Of a DNA stretch of 64,000 nucleotides, positions 24,966 through 33,856 are shown piece by piece. Source of the DNA: Chlamydiales bacterium (GTDB lineage: Bacteria > Chlamydiota > Chlamydiia > Chlamydiales > JAAKFR01); the NCBI GenBank assembly GCA_022601535.1, contig JAJACK010000005.1:1-64000 (forward strand). Reading direction: 5' to 3'. The notes under the pieces are model-generated. The model saw only the letters and a list, made by a program, of their open reading frames with translations, ran no database searches and was not told the origin of the DNA. Positions within the stretch are counted from its first letter, which is position 1, and each line of letters opens with the position of its first letter. Both the position numbers and the translations under genes were made by a program.

Positions 24966-25964
24966 ATGATTTTTCCCATGGATAGACTCCCTCATGAAAA
25001 ACAGATCGTTGAATATGAAAAAACTGTTCAACAATTTAAAAAACAAGGCGAGGAAAATAAGCTCTTTTCTGGAGAAGAGCTCCAAAAACTCGAGAAAAAA
25101 CTCGAGAAATTGAAAAAAAAGGTTTACAGCTCACTCTCTCCCTGGGAGAGGGTCCAAATCTGTCGCCATCCCGATCGCCCCCGCAGTATCGACTATATTG
25201 AACATCTCTGTGAAGACTTTGTAGAGCTCTTCGGGGATCGTACCTTTAGCGATGATGATGCTGTCGTTGGAGGCTTTGCCAAGATTGGGGGAGAGAAGTT
25301 CATGGTGATCGGCCAGGAGAAAGGGTGTGACACTGAAAGCCGATTGAAAAGAAATTTTGGAATGATCTACCCCGAGGGGTATCGAAAAGCGCTCCGTTTA
25401 GCTAGATTGGCAGAAAAATTTCATATTCCAATCATTTTTTTACTCGACACTCCAGGTGCATATCCAGGGCTATCAGCTGAAGAGCGAGGGCAAGGGTGGG
25501 CGATTGCAATGAATTTGCGTGAGCTTTTTAGAGTGGCAACGCCTATCACTGTCATCGTCATTGGTGAGGGGTGTTCTGGAGGGGCTCTTGGAATGGGAAT
25601 TGGAGATAGTATTGCGATGCTTGAGCATGCCTACTACTCTGTGATTTCACCTGAAGGGTGCGCTTCAATTCTCTGGAAAGACCCAGCTAAGCGAGCTGAG
25701 TCAGCAGAGGCTTTAAAAATGCAAGCAGAACACTTGCTAGAATTTGAGGTGATCGATTCGATCATCAAAGAGCCTCTTGGAGGGGCTCACCATAATCCTG
25801 CAGAAACATACCAAAATGTGAAAGACTTTATCTTAGAACAGTGGGAAGTATTCAAAACATATCCTCCTGAAATTCTACTCGAAAGACGCTATCAGAAATT
25901 CCGAAAAATGGGACAACACGAAATCGATGAGACTTCTACTCAAAGCGGCGATTCAAAACCGTAG
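24966..25964 (+). CDS. accA: Acetyl-CoA carboxylase carboxyltransferase subunit alpha
   Basis: Forms malonyl-CoA with AccD in the committed step of fatty acid synthesis. The 332-aa protein shows the N-terminal coiled coil ([12 protein letters not shown]), [30 protein letters not shown], and the catalytic-domain [12 protein letters not shown] and [16 protein letters not shown]. Two in-frame ATGs are possible, 24966 and 24978 (MDRLPHEK); neither has a clear Shine-Dalgarno. The next gene starts 38 nt inside accA. The accA-msbA pairing corresponds to CT265-CT264 of C. trachomatis (from memory). Confidence 0.95.
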   Translation: MIFPMDRLPHEKQIVEYEKTVQQFKKQGEENKLFSGEELQKLEKKLEKLKKKVYSSLSPWERVQICRHPDRPRSIDYIEHLCEDFVELFGDRTFSDDDAVVGGFAKIGGEKFMVIGQEKGCDTESRLKRNFGMIYPEGYRKALRLARLAEKFHIPIIFLLDTPGAYPGLSAEERGQGWAIAMNLRELFRVATPITVIVIGEGCSGGALGMGIGDSIAMLEHAYYSVISPEGCASILWKDPAKRAESAEALKMQAEHLLEFEVIDSIIKEPLGGAHHNPAETYQNVKDFILEQWEVFKTYPPEILLERRYQKFRKMGQHEIDETSTQSGDSKP

Positions 25965-27876
25965 ACACTACATTTTACTTATAGTAACCATGTTTACCAT
26001 GCTCTGTCTTACCCTTGGGTCACAGATGGAGATGCTCTCTCTTGGTGTCATTGCAAGAACTGGGCCTGACTTTTTCTCCCTTTTTGGAAAAGAGAATGGA
26101 AAAAAGCTCGAAACAGTGGAAGTTGTTTCGAAAGAAGATGTGACAGATCGTTGGTCTGAAATTTCAAGTAGCGATGTCATTACAAAAAAAGATGCGGCTC
26201 ATTTTATCTCTCGCCATAGTAATGTAGGATTGGTGTCTAAGGTCAATGCTTTTTTAGATACACATTTTCAACTGGAGAAAAATATCAAAGCACTGGCTGT
26301 TATTATTGTCTGTGTTGCGATTTTTAAATCGATAGCTCTATTTTTTTACCGCTTTCTCACAAATATTGTGGCAATTCGAGTGAGTCGAGATCTTCGGCAA
26401 GCGTGTTTTGAACATGTTCAAAAATTGCCGATGAGCTTCTACCATAAACACGATATTGGTCAGCTCTCTGCAAGGGTTTCAGGGGATGCTGGTCAGGTGG
26501 CGAGTTCTGTTAATTCTCTTTTGATCAACTACATTCAAACTCCTTTTCAGATTGTTTCAACCTTTTTAGCGTGTGTTTTTATCTCGTGGAAATTGACAAT
26601 GCTCATTTTTATCGGTTTTCCAGCAATTGTCTTTCCTGTTGTCTATTTAGCCAAGAAGATCAAGCAAATTGCACGTCAGATGCAACTCAATCAAGAGAAG
26701 ATGGGACGGGTTCTTTATGAATTTTTGACTGGGATTATGACGATTAAGATCTTTGCGATGGAAAAATACGCATTGAAAAAATTCCAAGAGCAAAATCATC
26801 TACAGTCAAAGTTAGACGAATATGCAACCCGTTATGGTGTCGCTTCTCGCCCCATTTTACACAGTATTTCATCGATCTTTTTTGCCGGCGTGATTCTAGT
26901 TGGCCTCTATGTCTTTGAAATGGCTCCAGGTGAACTTTTGGTCTACTGTGGTTTTCTCTACATCTTCTACGAACCTGTGAAGAAATTTGCTGAGGAAAAT
27001 ATCCAAATTCAACGAGGTGTTGTTGCTGCTGAGAGAATGTTTTCTCTCCTCGACCATAAGCCAACAATTGTGGATGAGCCAGAGGCAAAACCATTTAAGA
27101 CGTTGAAAGAGGGGATTGAGTTTCGAAATGTTTCCTTTAAATACCACGATACATGGGTTTTAAAAGACGTGAGCTTTACCGCAAAAAAAGGGGAGATCGT
27201 AGCTCTAGTTGGTCCAACAGGAGCTGGAAAATCAACTGTGGTAGCCCTTCTTCCTCGCCTCTATGATGTGCAAAAAGGGGAGATTTTGATCGATGGAAAG
27301 CCTTTGAAATCTTACCAGGTTGAATCGCTTAGAAAGGCGATGGCTTTTGTCCCCCAAAAACCGTTTCTCTTTCTCGATACGGTGCGAGAAAATATTGCTA
27401 TTGGGCGGGAATATGATGATGAGCAGATTCAAGCCGCTGCATCTAATGCTCATGCTGAAGAGTTTATCGTAAAAATGCCAGAGCAGTATGATAGTGTTCT
27501 CGAAGAACTTGGCAAAAATCTCTCTGGAGGGCAGCAGCAACGCTTAGCAATTGCAAGAGCCCTTGTGACAGAAGCGCCTATTCTTATTATGGATGAAGCA
27601 ACTTCCTCTCTAGATGCTCTCAGTGAAGAGAAGATTCGAGATGCGATCTTTGATCTCCGAGGGAAGTTGACACAGATTATTATCGCTCATCGCTTTTCAA
27701 CTATTGAGCATGCTGATAAGATCATCTATATCGATCATGGACGGAAAGTTGCCGAAGGAACCAAGATCGAATTGATGGAGAGTTGTCCTGACTTTAAACG
27801 GATGTGGGAATTGATGCACTCATCTGAAAAGAAAGAGAAAGATGAAAATTGGACTGAAGCTTTGGTCAACAAATGA
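25927..27876 (+). CDS. msbA: MsbA-like lipid A export ABC transporter (fused TM and ATPase)
   Basis: 649-aa half-transporter: an N-terminal transmembrane domain with one early helix, a roughly 75-residue polar insert (about 50-115) and five further helices, then an ATPase domain with Walker [10 protein letters not shown], signature LSGGQQQRL and Walker [12 protein letters not shown]. It probably flips lipid A core across the inner membrane as a homodimer. The polar insert between helix 1 and the rest is longer than in E. coli MsbA. Start ATG lies 38 nt inside accA. Confidence 0.9.
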   Translation: MRLLLKAAIQNRRHYILLIVTMFTMLCLTLGSQMEMLSLGVIARTGPDFFSLFGKENGKKLETVEVVSKEDVTDRWSEISSSDVITKKDAAHFISRHSNVGLVSKVNAFLDTHFQLEKNIKALAVIIVCVAIFKSIALFFYRFLTNIVAIRVSRDLRQACFEHVQKLPMSFYHKHDIGQLSARVSGDAGQVASSVNSLLINYIQTPFQIVSTFLACVFISWKLTMLIFIGFPAIVFPVVYLAKKIKQIARQMQLNQEKMGRVLYEFLTGIMTIKIFAMEKYALKKFQEQNHLQSKLDEYATRYGVASRPILHSISSIFFAGVILVGLYVFEMAPGELLVYCGFLYIFYEPVKKFAEENIQIQRGVVAAERMFSLLDHKPTIVDEPEAKPFKTLKEGIEFRNVSFKYHDTWVLKDVSFTAKKGEIVALVGPTGAGKSTVVALLPRLYDVQKGEILIDGKPLKSYQVESLRKAMAFVPQKPFLFLDTVRENIAIGREYDDEQIQAAASNAHAEEFIVKMPEQYDSVLEELGKNLSGGQQQRLAIARALVTEAPILIMDEATSSLDALSEEKIRDAIFDLRGKLTQIIIAHRFSTIEHADKIIYIDHGRKVAEGTKIELMESCPDFKRMWELMHSSEKKEKDENWTEALVNK

Positions 27877-28594
27877 GTTTTATTTTGCTGAAGCCCAACG
27901 GTTTTGGGAAGAAAATCTCATTGATTTTATCGAAATCACTGCTGTCATAGGTTCTTACGAGCCGTTCGCCCCTCTTTGGAAATCGCTTGCTATTCCATAT
28001 GTGATTCACGCTCCTACTTTCTCCCACGGAGTTTCTTTCTCTCAAAAAGAGAGAGAGAAAACAAACCTCAAAGCGATGGAAGAGGTGTTTTGTTTTGCCG
28101 ATCTTCTACAAGCTTCCACAATTATTATTCACCCTGGAGGTGAAGGGAAAATCGAAGAGACGATACGGCAGATCAATTTGATGAAAGATAGTCGCCTTGC
28201 CATTGAAAATAAGCCGTATCGAATGTCAAGTGGACACTTGAGCAATGGCTATCTTCCCGAGGAGATTGCTCTTATCAAAAGGGAGTGTGGAACGCAATTT
28301 TGTCTAGACATCTCACATGCGATCTGTGCTGCAAATAGTCTCAAAAAAGAGCACTTTCCTTTTTTGGAACAATTCTTTGCACTAAAGCCCGATATCTACC
28401 ATGTGATGGATGGAAAACTTGAAGATGAAGTGGATGAACATCTCCATTTGGGAAAGGGAAGCTACCCTTTAAGGCAAATCATCTCGATGATTCCAAAGGA
28501 AGCTCTTGTGACGATTGAAACAGATAAAGACTCTCAAGATCATCTCGAAGATTTTGAGGAAGATGTCTACACATTTAATCGGATGATCGATTAA
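27842..28594 (+). CDS. TIM-barrel sugar isomerase/AP endonuclease 2-like protein
   Basis: 250-aa protein with the xylose isomerase-like TIM-barrel pattern: strands ending in metal-ligand residues are visible as IIIHPGGEGK, LAIENKPY, FCLDISHAICAA, IYHVMDGK and VTIETDK. This fold includes endonuclease IV and sugar-phosphate isomerases; the substrate is unknown. The start is 35 nt inside msbA, so the genes are co-transcribed. Its stop region overlaps the 3' end of the convergent oxidoreductase gene by 20 nt. Confidence 0.8.
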   Translation: MKIGLKLWSTNEFYFAEAQRFWEENLIDFIEITAVIGSYEPFAPLWKSLAIPYVIHAPTFSHGVSFSQKEREKTNLKAMEEVFCFADLLQASTIIIHPGGEGKIEETIRQINLMKDSRLAIENKPYRMSSGHLSNGYLPEEIALIKRECGTQFCLDISHAICAANSLKKEHFPFLEQFFALKPDIYHVMDGKLEDEVDEHLHLGKGSYPLRQIISMIPKEALVTIETDKDSQDHLEDFEEDVYTFNRMID

Positions 28595-29504
28595 CCTCTA
28601 GCACAAGTTTTCCTCGTACATGCCCTTCACGACTCATATGAAGAGCTGTTTCATACTCTTCAAAAGGGATGACTTCAATATCTGGAAGCTTCAGCTTTGA
28701 CTCTTCGATAAGCTTGCTGATCTCTCTTAATTGTTTCCCATTTGATTCGACCATGTGCCACCCTGTTTTAATGCTTTGAGTCGGTTTAGCCTCTCCTGCA
28801 ATGGTCCATAATCTTCCACCTGGTTTGACAAGAGAGTAGCTTTGGTCAAGGACCTTTCTTCCAACGGTATCAAACACAGCATCTAGGTTTTCAGGAGGAC
28901 TCTCTTTGGTGTAGTCGATGATTTCATCGGGGCCAAATCGGGAGACATATTCTTTGTTTTTTGTCGAAGTCGTTGTAATGACATAAGCTCCTAAGAGTTT
29001 TGCAAATTGGATCGCGTAGGTGCCAACACCTCCTGATCCCCCTTGGATCAAGATTTTTTCTCCAGCTTTGAGCTCAATTTTGTCGTGGATCACCTGCCAG
29101 GCAGTCAGTGCTGAAAGGGAGAGGGGGGCTGCTTTTTTAAAGCTCAAACAAGAAGGTTTGGGAGCAACGAGATTGGCATCAAAGCAGACATAATCGGCAT
29201 ATGAGCCAGCGTGGATCAGTTCTCCTGCAAAACAAAAAGCGTAGACGGCCTCTCCCTTTTTTAGAGTGGTGACATCGCTTCCAACAGCTGAAACAACCCC
29301 TGAAACATCCCAGCCAAGGGTGATGGGAAACTGGTAGTCAAACCGCTCTCTAAGTAGCCCATCAGCAATTTTCCAATCAACAGGATTCATACCGGCGTAG
29401 TGGACGTAGATCTGCACCTCGTGTGGCTTGGGAGAGGGGGTTGGAAGTTCTTGGATATAAGTTTTTTCAAGTCCTTTAAATTCATGTAGTACAATAGCTT
29501 TCAT
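28575..29504 (-). CDS. Zinc-independent alcohol dehydrogenase/quinone oxidoreductase-like (MDR family)
   Basis: 309-aa medium-chain dehydrogenase/reductase. GroES-like N-terminal half (MKAIVLHEF, YAGMNPVDWKIADG, GWDVSGVV) and Rossmann half with the NADP(H)-binding loop GGSGGVGTYAIQFAK. No structural or catalytic zinc cysteines, so it belongs to the quinone oxidoreductase type. ATG at 29504 fits the family N-terminus; the upstream open frame lies within mqnB. It follows mqnB with a 23-nt overlap in a menaquinone-biosynthesis block, so a quinone-related role is tempting but unproven. In C. trachomatis I recall no such gene at this place. Confidence 0.88.
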   Translation of the reverse strand: MKAIVLHEFKGLEKTYIQELPTPSPKPHEVQIYVHYAGMNPVDWKIADGLLRERFDYQFPITLGWDVSGVVSAVGSDVTTLKKGEAVYAFCFAGELIHAGSYADYVCFDANLVAPKPSCLSFKKAAPLSLSALTAWQVIHDKIELKAGEKILIQGGSGGVGTYAIQFAKLLGAYVITTTSTKNKEYVSRFGPDEIIDYTKESPPENLDAVFDTVGRKVLDQSYSLVKPGGRLWTIAGEAKPTQSIKTGWHMVESNGKQLREISKLIEESKLKLPDIEVIPFEEYETALHMSREGHVRGKLVLEVNRSSD

Positions 29505-30126
29505 CAATAAGGTGCCTCGCAATTTGTTTTGATAGTTGTGACTTATGTTTTCGAATGAGCTCACGTCCTCCTGGACTTGCAAAATCAGAGACAATTTTCC
29601 AGATCGAACACTTTTTTCCCAGTTGTTTGGCAAGGTGGGCAATGCTGTATCCTTCCATATCGACAAGATCGTAATGGGGGGAGAGTCTTTGACGATGTTT
29701 TTCAAGGTGGATGGGAAAATCAGAGGAGACAAGGTGATCTCCCTCTCCCTCCTTTAGGATAATGGTTGGAACAGTTTTTTCAAGACACTCATTTAAAGTG
29801 GGATTTCGCTCTTCTTCCGAGAGAGGGATATATTTTCCTACTTTATGAATAGGGAGCAATGTTCCAATTTCCCTTCCATTTTTTAAGGTTCCTGCAAGGC
29901 CAATATTGATCACTTCATCGCATAAAGAGGCGTGTTTTGCAAATGTTGCCATCGCGTGGTGGAGGCCAACTCCTGTGATCGCGATAAATCCTCCCTCATA
30001 GTGGTAGAGGGTTGGAATCACTCCTTCATTCCACACTTCTTCTCTATGTCCAGAAAGAGGCTTAGCGTGTAGTGTGGATAGAGTCTCTTTCGCTTCGGAA
30101 GTTTGGGCAAATAAAATCAGTTTCAT
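29482..30126 (-). CDS. mqnB: Futalosine hydrolase-like nucleosidase MqnB
   Basis: 214-aa protein of the nucleoside phosphorylase/MTA-SAH nucleosidase fold: ITGVGLHHAMATFAKH, INIGLAGTL, then DLVDMEGYSIAHLA (purine and ribose contacts) and IVSDFASPGG with the catalytic Asp. Beside mqnD it is best read as futalosine hydrolase, which releases hypoxanthine to give dehypoxanthine futalosine in menaquinone synthesis. ATG at 30126 gives the family start MKLILFAQTS; the gene overlaps mqnD by 65 nt, a long overlap. C. trachomatis has the same pair (CT263/CT262). Confidence 0.85.
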   Translation of the reverse strand: MKLILFAQTSEAKETLSTLHAKPLSGHREEVWNEGVIPTLYHYEGGFIAITGVGLHHAMATFAKHASLCDEVINIGLAGTLKNGREIGTLLPIHKVGKYIPLSEEERNPTLNECLEKTVPTIILKEGEGDHLVSSDFPIHLEKHRQRLSPHYDLVDMEGYSIAHLAKQLGKKCSIWKIVSDFASPGGRELIRKHKSQLSKQIARHLIDESYCTT

Positions 30127-30862
30127 AGCCAATGAGCCTTTCGATTGCAGACATCCCTTCAGGAGAAATCTCTTTCGTTTGGCCATTTACATAGGTTTCA
30201 ATGTGTTTGTAGACAATAGATGGATCTTTCTCTTGGGCGTGGGTTAAAATATACTCTTGAGCATCGGTTGGATTTTTTTCACTATAGGCAAGAGAAGCAC
30301 GTAGGGTTGAGATCACCTCTGTAATCTGGGGGAAATCCCGTCGGATAGCCAACCCTCCAAGAGGAATAAGTCCTCCCCAAAGCTCTCCAAGATCGGCCAG
30401 TTCAACAAAGCCGTGCGCTTTAAAGGTGAAGCGGGATTCGTGGATGATCAATCCTGTATCGACTTTTCCCTCGGAAAGAAGATCAAACACCTCATCGTAC
30501 CGACAGAACACTTTTTTTGTATAGGGGAGCTCTAGTCGATCAAATAAGAGGTGGGCAGTTGTTAGCTCTCCTGGGATGGCAATGGTTCTAAAGTGATCTC
30601 GTTTCTCTTTTCCGATGATCTTAGGACCGCAGTTCTCTCCTAAGGCAGCGCCGACAGGTAAAAGTTCATACACCTCACACACCTTTGCAAGGGTTGCAAA
30701 GGAGAGTTTGACCAGAGGATAGAGTCCTTCGATTGCCCACTTGTTAAGTTGTTCGATATCAGCTAGATGTGGATCAATTTTAAGAGGTGTTTCAATTCGG
30801 TTGTGAACCCAAGCATAGAAGAGGAGTGTATCATTTGGGCAAGGGGAGAAAGCTGCCTTCAT
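30062..30862 (-). CDS. mqnD: 1,4-dihydroxy-6-naphthoate synthase MqnD
   Basis: 266-aa protein with the N-terminal family signature FSPCPNDTLLFYAW and the later GPKIIGKE, DVGLI-like VDTGLIIHESRFTF and GGLIPLGGLAIRR, which identify MqnD rather than MqnA. It converts cyclic dehypoxanthine futalosine to 1,4-dihydroxy-6-naphthoate in the futalosine route to menaquinone. Start ATG overlaps the stop of the dnaQ-like gene by 4 nt. Confidence 0.9.
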   Translation of the reverse strand: MKAAFSPCPNDTLLFYAWVHNRIETPLKIDPHLADIEQLNKWAIEGLYPLVKLSFATLAKVCEVYELLPVGAALGENCGPKIIGKEKRDHFRTIAIPGELTTAHLLFDRLELPYTKKVFCRYDEVFDLLSEGKVDTGLIIHESRFTFKAHGFVELADLGELWGGLIPLGGLAIRRDFPQITEVISTLRASLAYSEKNPTDAQEYILTHAQEKDPSIVYKHIETYVNGQTKEISPEGMSAIERLIGYETDFICPNFRSERDSIHTTR

Positions 30863-31560
30863 AAAATTCCAAGTTTTTTAAACGCTTCTTTTAAGGAGTT
30901 GTTTTCGGGTTTATCAAATGCCCCTTGCTTTGCCAGCCACTTGATATAGCTTGGAGGGACCTCTGAAAGGGGTTTCCCCTGGTGCTTTCCAAAAGGCATT
31001 GAATCCCCTTCATTTGCAGGGGAGTTGTTTAAAAGCTCAAGTACCGTTTCAATCGATAGATCATCGATCATCTGACTAAACACTTCATGGAGGACTTTCA
31101 CATCATCAAGAGCTCTATGCGCGCGGTTTTCAGCAACACCATAGATTTGACGGAGAAATTGGAGGCTATGCTTAGGAAGATCGGGGCGGTATTTTCGTGC
31201 CCATTTCAACGAGTCGACCATCTCCCATTCTGGAAAAGTAAAGCCGTGTCGTGCTGCTTCATTTGTCAAAAAATGACGGTCAAAATTGTCGTTGTTGTGG
31301 GCGATGAGGACACCCTCTTCACCACAAAATGTGATAAACGCTTCTCCCACTTCTTTGAAAGAAGGAGCCTCTTTAACCATTTCATCGGTGATGCCGTGGA
31401 TTGCTGTGGCATCGGGAGGGATGGGGATGCCAGGATTGACGAGCATTGAAAATTCTTTTTTTCGATCGGAGTCGAAAGCTGCAATCTCAATGATCCGGTC
31501 TTCGGCAGAACGAACTCCCGTTGTCTCAGTGTCGTAATAGATCGGCCGCTTTTTTGTCAT
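30859..31560 (-). CDS. DnaQ-like 3'-5' exonuclease with C-terminal DUF3820-type domain
   Basis: 233-aa protein. The DEDDh exonuclease motifs are complete: YYDTETTGV (Exo I), the AHNNDNFDRHFL region (Exo II) and HRALDDVKVL (Exo III, H and D). After residue 175 there is a separate small domain, MPFGKHQGKPLSEVPPSY-IKWLAKQGAF, matching the FGKYxGxxLxDLPxxYLxWL pattern of DUF3820. This fits the second DnaQ paralogue of Chlamydiae (CT261) rather than the replicative epsilon subunit. It leads the leftward mqnD-mqnB-oxidoreductase run. Confidence 0.88.
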   Translation of the reverse strand: MTKKRPIYYDTETTGVRSAEDRIIEIAAFDSDRKKEFSMLVNPGIPIPPDATAIHGITDEMVKEAPSFKEVGEAFITFCGEEGVLIAHNNDNFDRHFLTNEAARHGFTFPEWEMVDSLKWARKYRPDLPKHSLQFLRQIYGVAENRAHRALDDVKVLHEVFSQMIDDLSIETVLELLNNSPANEGDSMPFGKHQGKPLSEVPPSYIKWLAKQGAFDKPENNSLKEAFKKLGIL

Positions 31561-31563
31561 AGC

Positions 31564-31719
31564 TTAACTAGTTGGCATGTATTGGATAGGTTGCTCTCGT
31601 GTTAGATGAGGATTATTTGTGTGTGGAAGAGTTGAAATCGTCTCATCGTTGGGCATCTTATAGAGGCATCCTGCCAGCATAAGCGGTAGTAAAAGGTAGA
31701 TCAAACAGTGCTTTTTCAT
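31564..31719 (-). CDS. 51-aa small lipoprotein
   Basis: A short frame in what looks like a spacer: MKKHCLIYLLLPLMLAGC, i.e. a two-Lys start, ten or so hydrophobic residues and a textbook lipobox LAGC with the lipidated Cys at 18, then 33 polar residues ending in YMPTS and TAA. The match to a lipoprotein signal is too good for chance in so short a frame. It lies 30 nt downstream of fliR on the same strand and may be the last gene of the fliOPQR operon. Shine-Dalgarno is weak. Function unknown. Confidence 0.75.
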   Translation of the reverse strand: MKKHCLIYLLLPLMLAGCLYKMPNDETISTLPHTNNPHLTREQPIQYMPTS

Positions 31720-31749
31720 ATCCAAGAAGTATATTGAAAAAGGAAGATA

Positions 31750-32490
31750 TTACCAAGAAAAAAGTGTCTTTTTTGTCAGCGAGAGAAACTCAAAAAAACC
31801 TTTCGTTAAGATCTCATTGAAAAAGACAACAGCAAGTGCAATGGCTAAAAATCCGATAAGCATTTGGATAGGAAAGCCGATAAAAAAGATGGGGATACTC
31901 GGCATAAAGCGGGTAAAAATAGCAAAAAAAGTGATCACAATTCCGAGGAGAAGAACCGGGATAAGCGCGTAGCTCAAAGCTTGGTGGAAGAGATGAACAC
32001 TCGCCTCACCAATCCCCCATGTGACAGATTTTGTTATTGGAGCAATTGGAATCAGAGTGAAACTCTCAAAGAGAAAGCGGAGCAAAACGTGGTGGAGATC
32101 AGAGACGAGAAAGAGAACAAAAAGGGTCATCATAAAGAGACGACCAAAGAGGGGAGAGGTGGAAGCATTCGGGTCGACAAGTTCTGTTGCTGAAAAGCCG
32201 CTCATCGTACCGACGAGTTGCCCTGCAAGCATAGCTGCTTCAAAAAGAAGAGAGAAGAGAAAGCCGAGCAAATAGCCGACGATCAACTCTTTAACCATGA
32301 GCATAACGGGAAGAGAGTCAATATGTGGGAGCATTGTCATTGGAGGAGCTAAGAGAAGAGAGCAGACAAGAGCGAGTCCAAAGCGAACAGTGAAAGGGAT
32401 GTGCCGTTTTGAAAATAGGGGAGAGACGAGAAAAAAACCGCTGATCCGGGCGAACATAGCGAAGAAAATTAGAAGATCACTGGAGGACAT
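31750..32490 (-). CDS. fliR: Export apparatus protein FliR (FliR/SctT family, flagellar type)
   Basis: 246-aa polytopic membrane protein of the type III export gate. The sequence follows FliR closely: FARISGFFLVSPLF at the start, VRFGLALVCSLLLAPP, ELIVGYLLGFLFSLLF, then GQLVGTMSGFSATELVDP and the polar STSPLFGRLF; the GFS-A-LVDP segment is typical of FliR. It overlaps fliQ by 14 nt. SctT of the non-flagellar system is the alternative; the FliO-P-Q-R gene order argues for the flagellar type. Confidence 0.8.
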   Translation of the reverse strand: MSSSDLLIFFAMFARISGFFLVSPLFSKRHIPFTVRFGLALVCSLLLAPPMTMLPHIDSLPVMLMVKELIVGYLLGFLFSLLFEAAMLAGQLVGTMSGFSATELVDPNASTSPLFGRLFMMTLFVLFLVSDLHHVLLRFLFESFTLIPIAPITKSVTWGIGEASVHLFHQALSYALIPVLLLGIVITFFAIFTRFMPSIPIFFIGFPIQMLIGFLAIALAVVFFNEILTKGFFEFLSLTKKTLFSW

Positions 32491-32770
32491 AATGGACGTA
32501 ATGGGTGACTTTATCCCACTGATGGATCAGGAGATTATTGGTGAATTTCGTTAACATTTTCAGCATCCAAGGGAAGAAAATAGCAATGCTCAGTCCGACG
32601 ACAAGCATTTTAGGGACAAAAGAGAGAGTGATTTCTTGGACATGGGTGACAGCTTGCAAAATAGAGATCACAAGACCGACAACAAGCGCTAAAAGGAGGA
32701 AAGGAGCTGCAATCTCCAAAGCGATATAAAGTGTTTGCCGAACCAATTGTGTGATTTGTTCCGGAGTCAT
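32477..32770 (-). CDS. fliQ: Export apparatus protein FliQ (FliQ/SctS family, flagellar type)
   Basis: 97-aa two-helix membrane protein of the export gate. It shows the family pattern MTPEQITQLVRQTL, GLVISILQAVTHVQEITLSFVPK and PWMLKMLTKFT. TLSFVPK and PWML are the forms usual in flagellar FliQ, while non-flagellar SctS proteins usually have variants of TLPFxxK. Ends 14 nt inside fliR; starts 18 nt after fliP, with GGAGG about six bases before its ATG. Confidence 0.82.
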   Translation of the reverse strand: MTPEQITQLVRQTLYIALEIAAPFLLLALVVGLVISILQAVTHVQEITLSFVPKMLVVGLSIAIFFPWMLKMLTKFTNNLLIHQWDKVTHYVHYVLQ

Positions 32771-32788
32771 TTCCCTCCTATACCATAT

Positions 32789-33439
32789 TTAATATCCATG
32801 TACAACCTGTTGCATAATAAGTCGCCATCCATCAACGACGACAAAGAGCAAAATCTTAATAGGAAATGAAATCATCACGGGAGGAAGTAAGATCATTCCC
32901 ATCGACATCAAAAGGGAGGTGACCACCATATCGATCACAAGGAAAGGGAGGAAGAGCAAAAAACCGAGCATAAAAGCTGTGCGTAGTTCCGAGAGGACAA
33001 AAGCTGGAATAATACAATACCATGGCAAAGTGTGAGGATCGATCACCTCACCTTGTGGAAGCTCCACATTTCCCATCTCTAAAAAGAGTTGAAGATCTTT
33101 TTCCCGTGTGTGAAAGAGCATAAAAGTGCGCAGAGGGGGCCACGCATGGCTTAAGATCGCCTTTCCCTCTTCCATCGGCTCTTCATGTTTAAATGCTCCT
33201 TCAAAATAGGGATTGATCGCCTCTTTTTGGATCTCAGAGATCACTGGATGCATCACATACGCAGTCAAAATAAGGGAGAGGCCAATGATGACCTGCGTCG
33301 AAGGAACAGAGGTGCTAAGTGCTTGCCTTAAAAATGTTAGAACAATAGAAATGCGGGTAAATGAGGTCATCAACACAAAGACAAACGGAATCAAAGCCAA
33401 GATCACGGTGATTCCGACAACATGAAAATGCTCAAGCAC
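32789..33439 (-). CDS. fliP: Export apparatus protein FliP (FliP/SctR family, flagellar type)
   Basis: 216-aa inner-membrane protein that forms the core of the type III export pore. Seen: PFVFVLMTSFTRISIVLTFLRQAL, the QVIIGLSLILTAYVMHPV helix, a periplasmic stretch, and the highly conserved end PAFVLSELRTAFMLGFLLFLPF...VVDGWRL. The MTSFTRI form and the FliO gene directly upstream favour FliP; the short N-terminus without a cleavable signal is more SctR-like, so the naming is not certain. Start overlaps the fliO stop by 8 nt. Confidence 0.82.
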   Translation of the reverse strand: MLEHFHVVGITVILALIPFVFVLMTSFTRISIVLTFLRQALSTSVPSTQVIIGLSLILTAYVMHPVISEIQKEAINPYFEGAFKHEEPMEEGKAILSHAWPPLRTFMLFHTREKDLQLFLEMGNVELPQGEVIDPHTLPWYCIIPAFVLSELRTAFMLGFLLFLPFLVIDMVVTSLLMSMGMILLPPVMISFPIKILLFVVVDGWRLIMQQVVHGY

Positions 33440-33836
33440 GATTAACGCTTAGGTTAAGTTTCTTAGCCAACCTCTCTTTTAGAGAAAGGCCTGGCTCAGG
33501 TTGATCTAACACCTCATCCATAAGGTTTTCGATCTCAATTTCATCAGAAAATTCCTTGATCAGTTGAAGACCCCCCGCTTGCGATTCTCCAACAACAACT
33601 CCTTTGCCGAGAATGTCGACCAAATAGAGAGCGCTCTTAGGACCAAGTGCTTTCCGTTCAATTACCCGAATGGTGGAAGTGCGAGGAGTATTTTCCCACT
33701 TAGAGCGCAACACCCTTTTCATAAACCACACCGAAAAAACGGCAAATCCAATGATCGCAACAAGGGCAATCATCATATTGACAAACTCGGGCCAAAAGTT
33801 GTATCCTTGCACCTCTAAATCGGCTAATAGTAACAT
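33432..33836 (-). CDS. fliO: FliO-like flagellar export component
   Basis: 134-aa protein with a single hydrophobic helix (about 20-41) followed by a basic stretch and the FliO domain: IRVIERKALGPKSALYLVDI then KGVVVGESQAGGLQLI. That pattern (lxvxexxxLGPkxslxlvxvxgxxxlvGxsxgGixlL) is FliO/FliZ and, to my knowledge, has no counterpart in non-flagellar type III systems, where SctR needs no such chaperone. FliO assists assembly of the FliP ring. The ATG is preceded by GGAGG, part of the palindrome shared with the divergent HAD gene. Confidence 0.75.
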   Translation of the reverse strand: MLLLADLEVQGYNFWPEFVNMMIALVAIIGFAVFSVWFMKRVLRSKWENTPRTSTIRVIERKALGPKSALYLVDILGKGVVVGESQAGGLQLIKEFSDEIEIENLMDEVLDQPEPGLSLKERLAKKLNLSVNRA

Positions 33837-33840
33837 ATGT

Positions 33841-33851
33841 CCTCCAGGAGG
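33841..33851. promoter_or_regulatory. Palindromic Shine-Dalgarno shared by divergent genes
   Basis: CCTCCAGGAGG is a perfect 5+1+5 palindrome that reads as GGAGG on both strands. On the minus strand it sits 4 bases before the fliO ATG (33836); on the plus strand its AGGAGG (33846-33851) sits 5 bases before ATA at 33857, the proposed start of the HAD gene. The two genes therefore start only about 20 bp apart, and each promoter must lie within the other's coding region. Confidence 0.7.
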
Positions 33852-33856
33852 CGATC

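Noticed and set aside
28595-29732. 385-aa form of the oxidoreductase
   Set aside because: The first 76 residues are a frame-shadow of mqnB; the family N-terminus begins at 29504.
31750-33836. Naming the four genes as the non-flagellar SctR/S/T core
   Set aside because: FliO-like first gene and flagellar-type residues in FliQ/FliR favour the flagellar type, but the short FliP N-terminus keeps the alternative open, so it is reported with moderate confidence.
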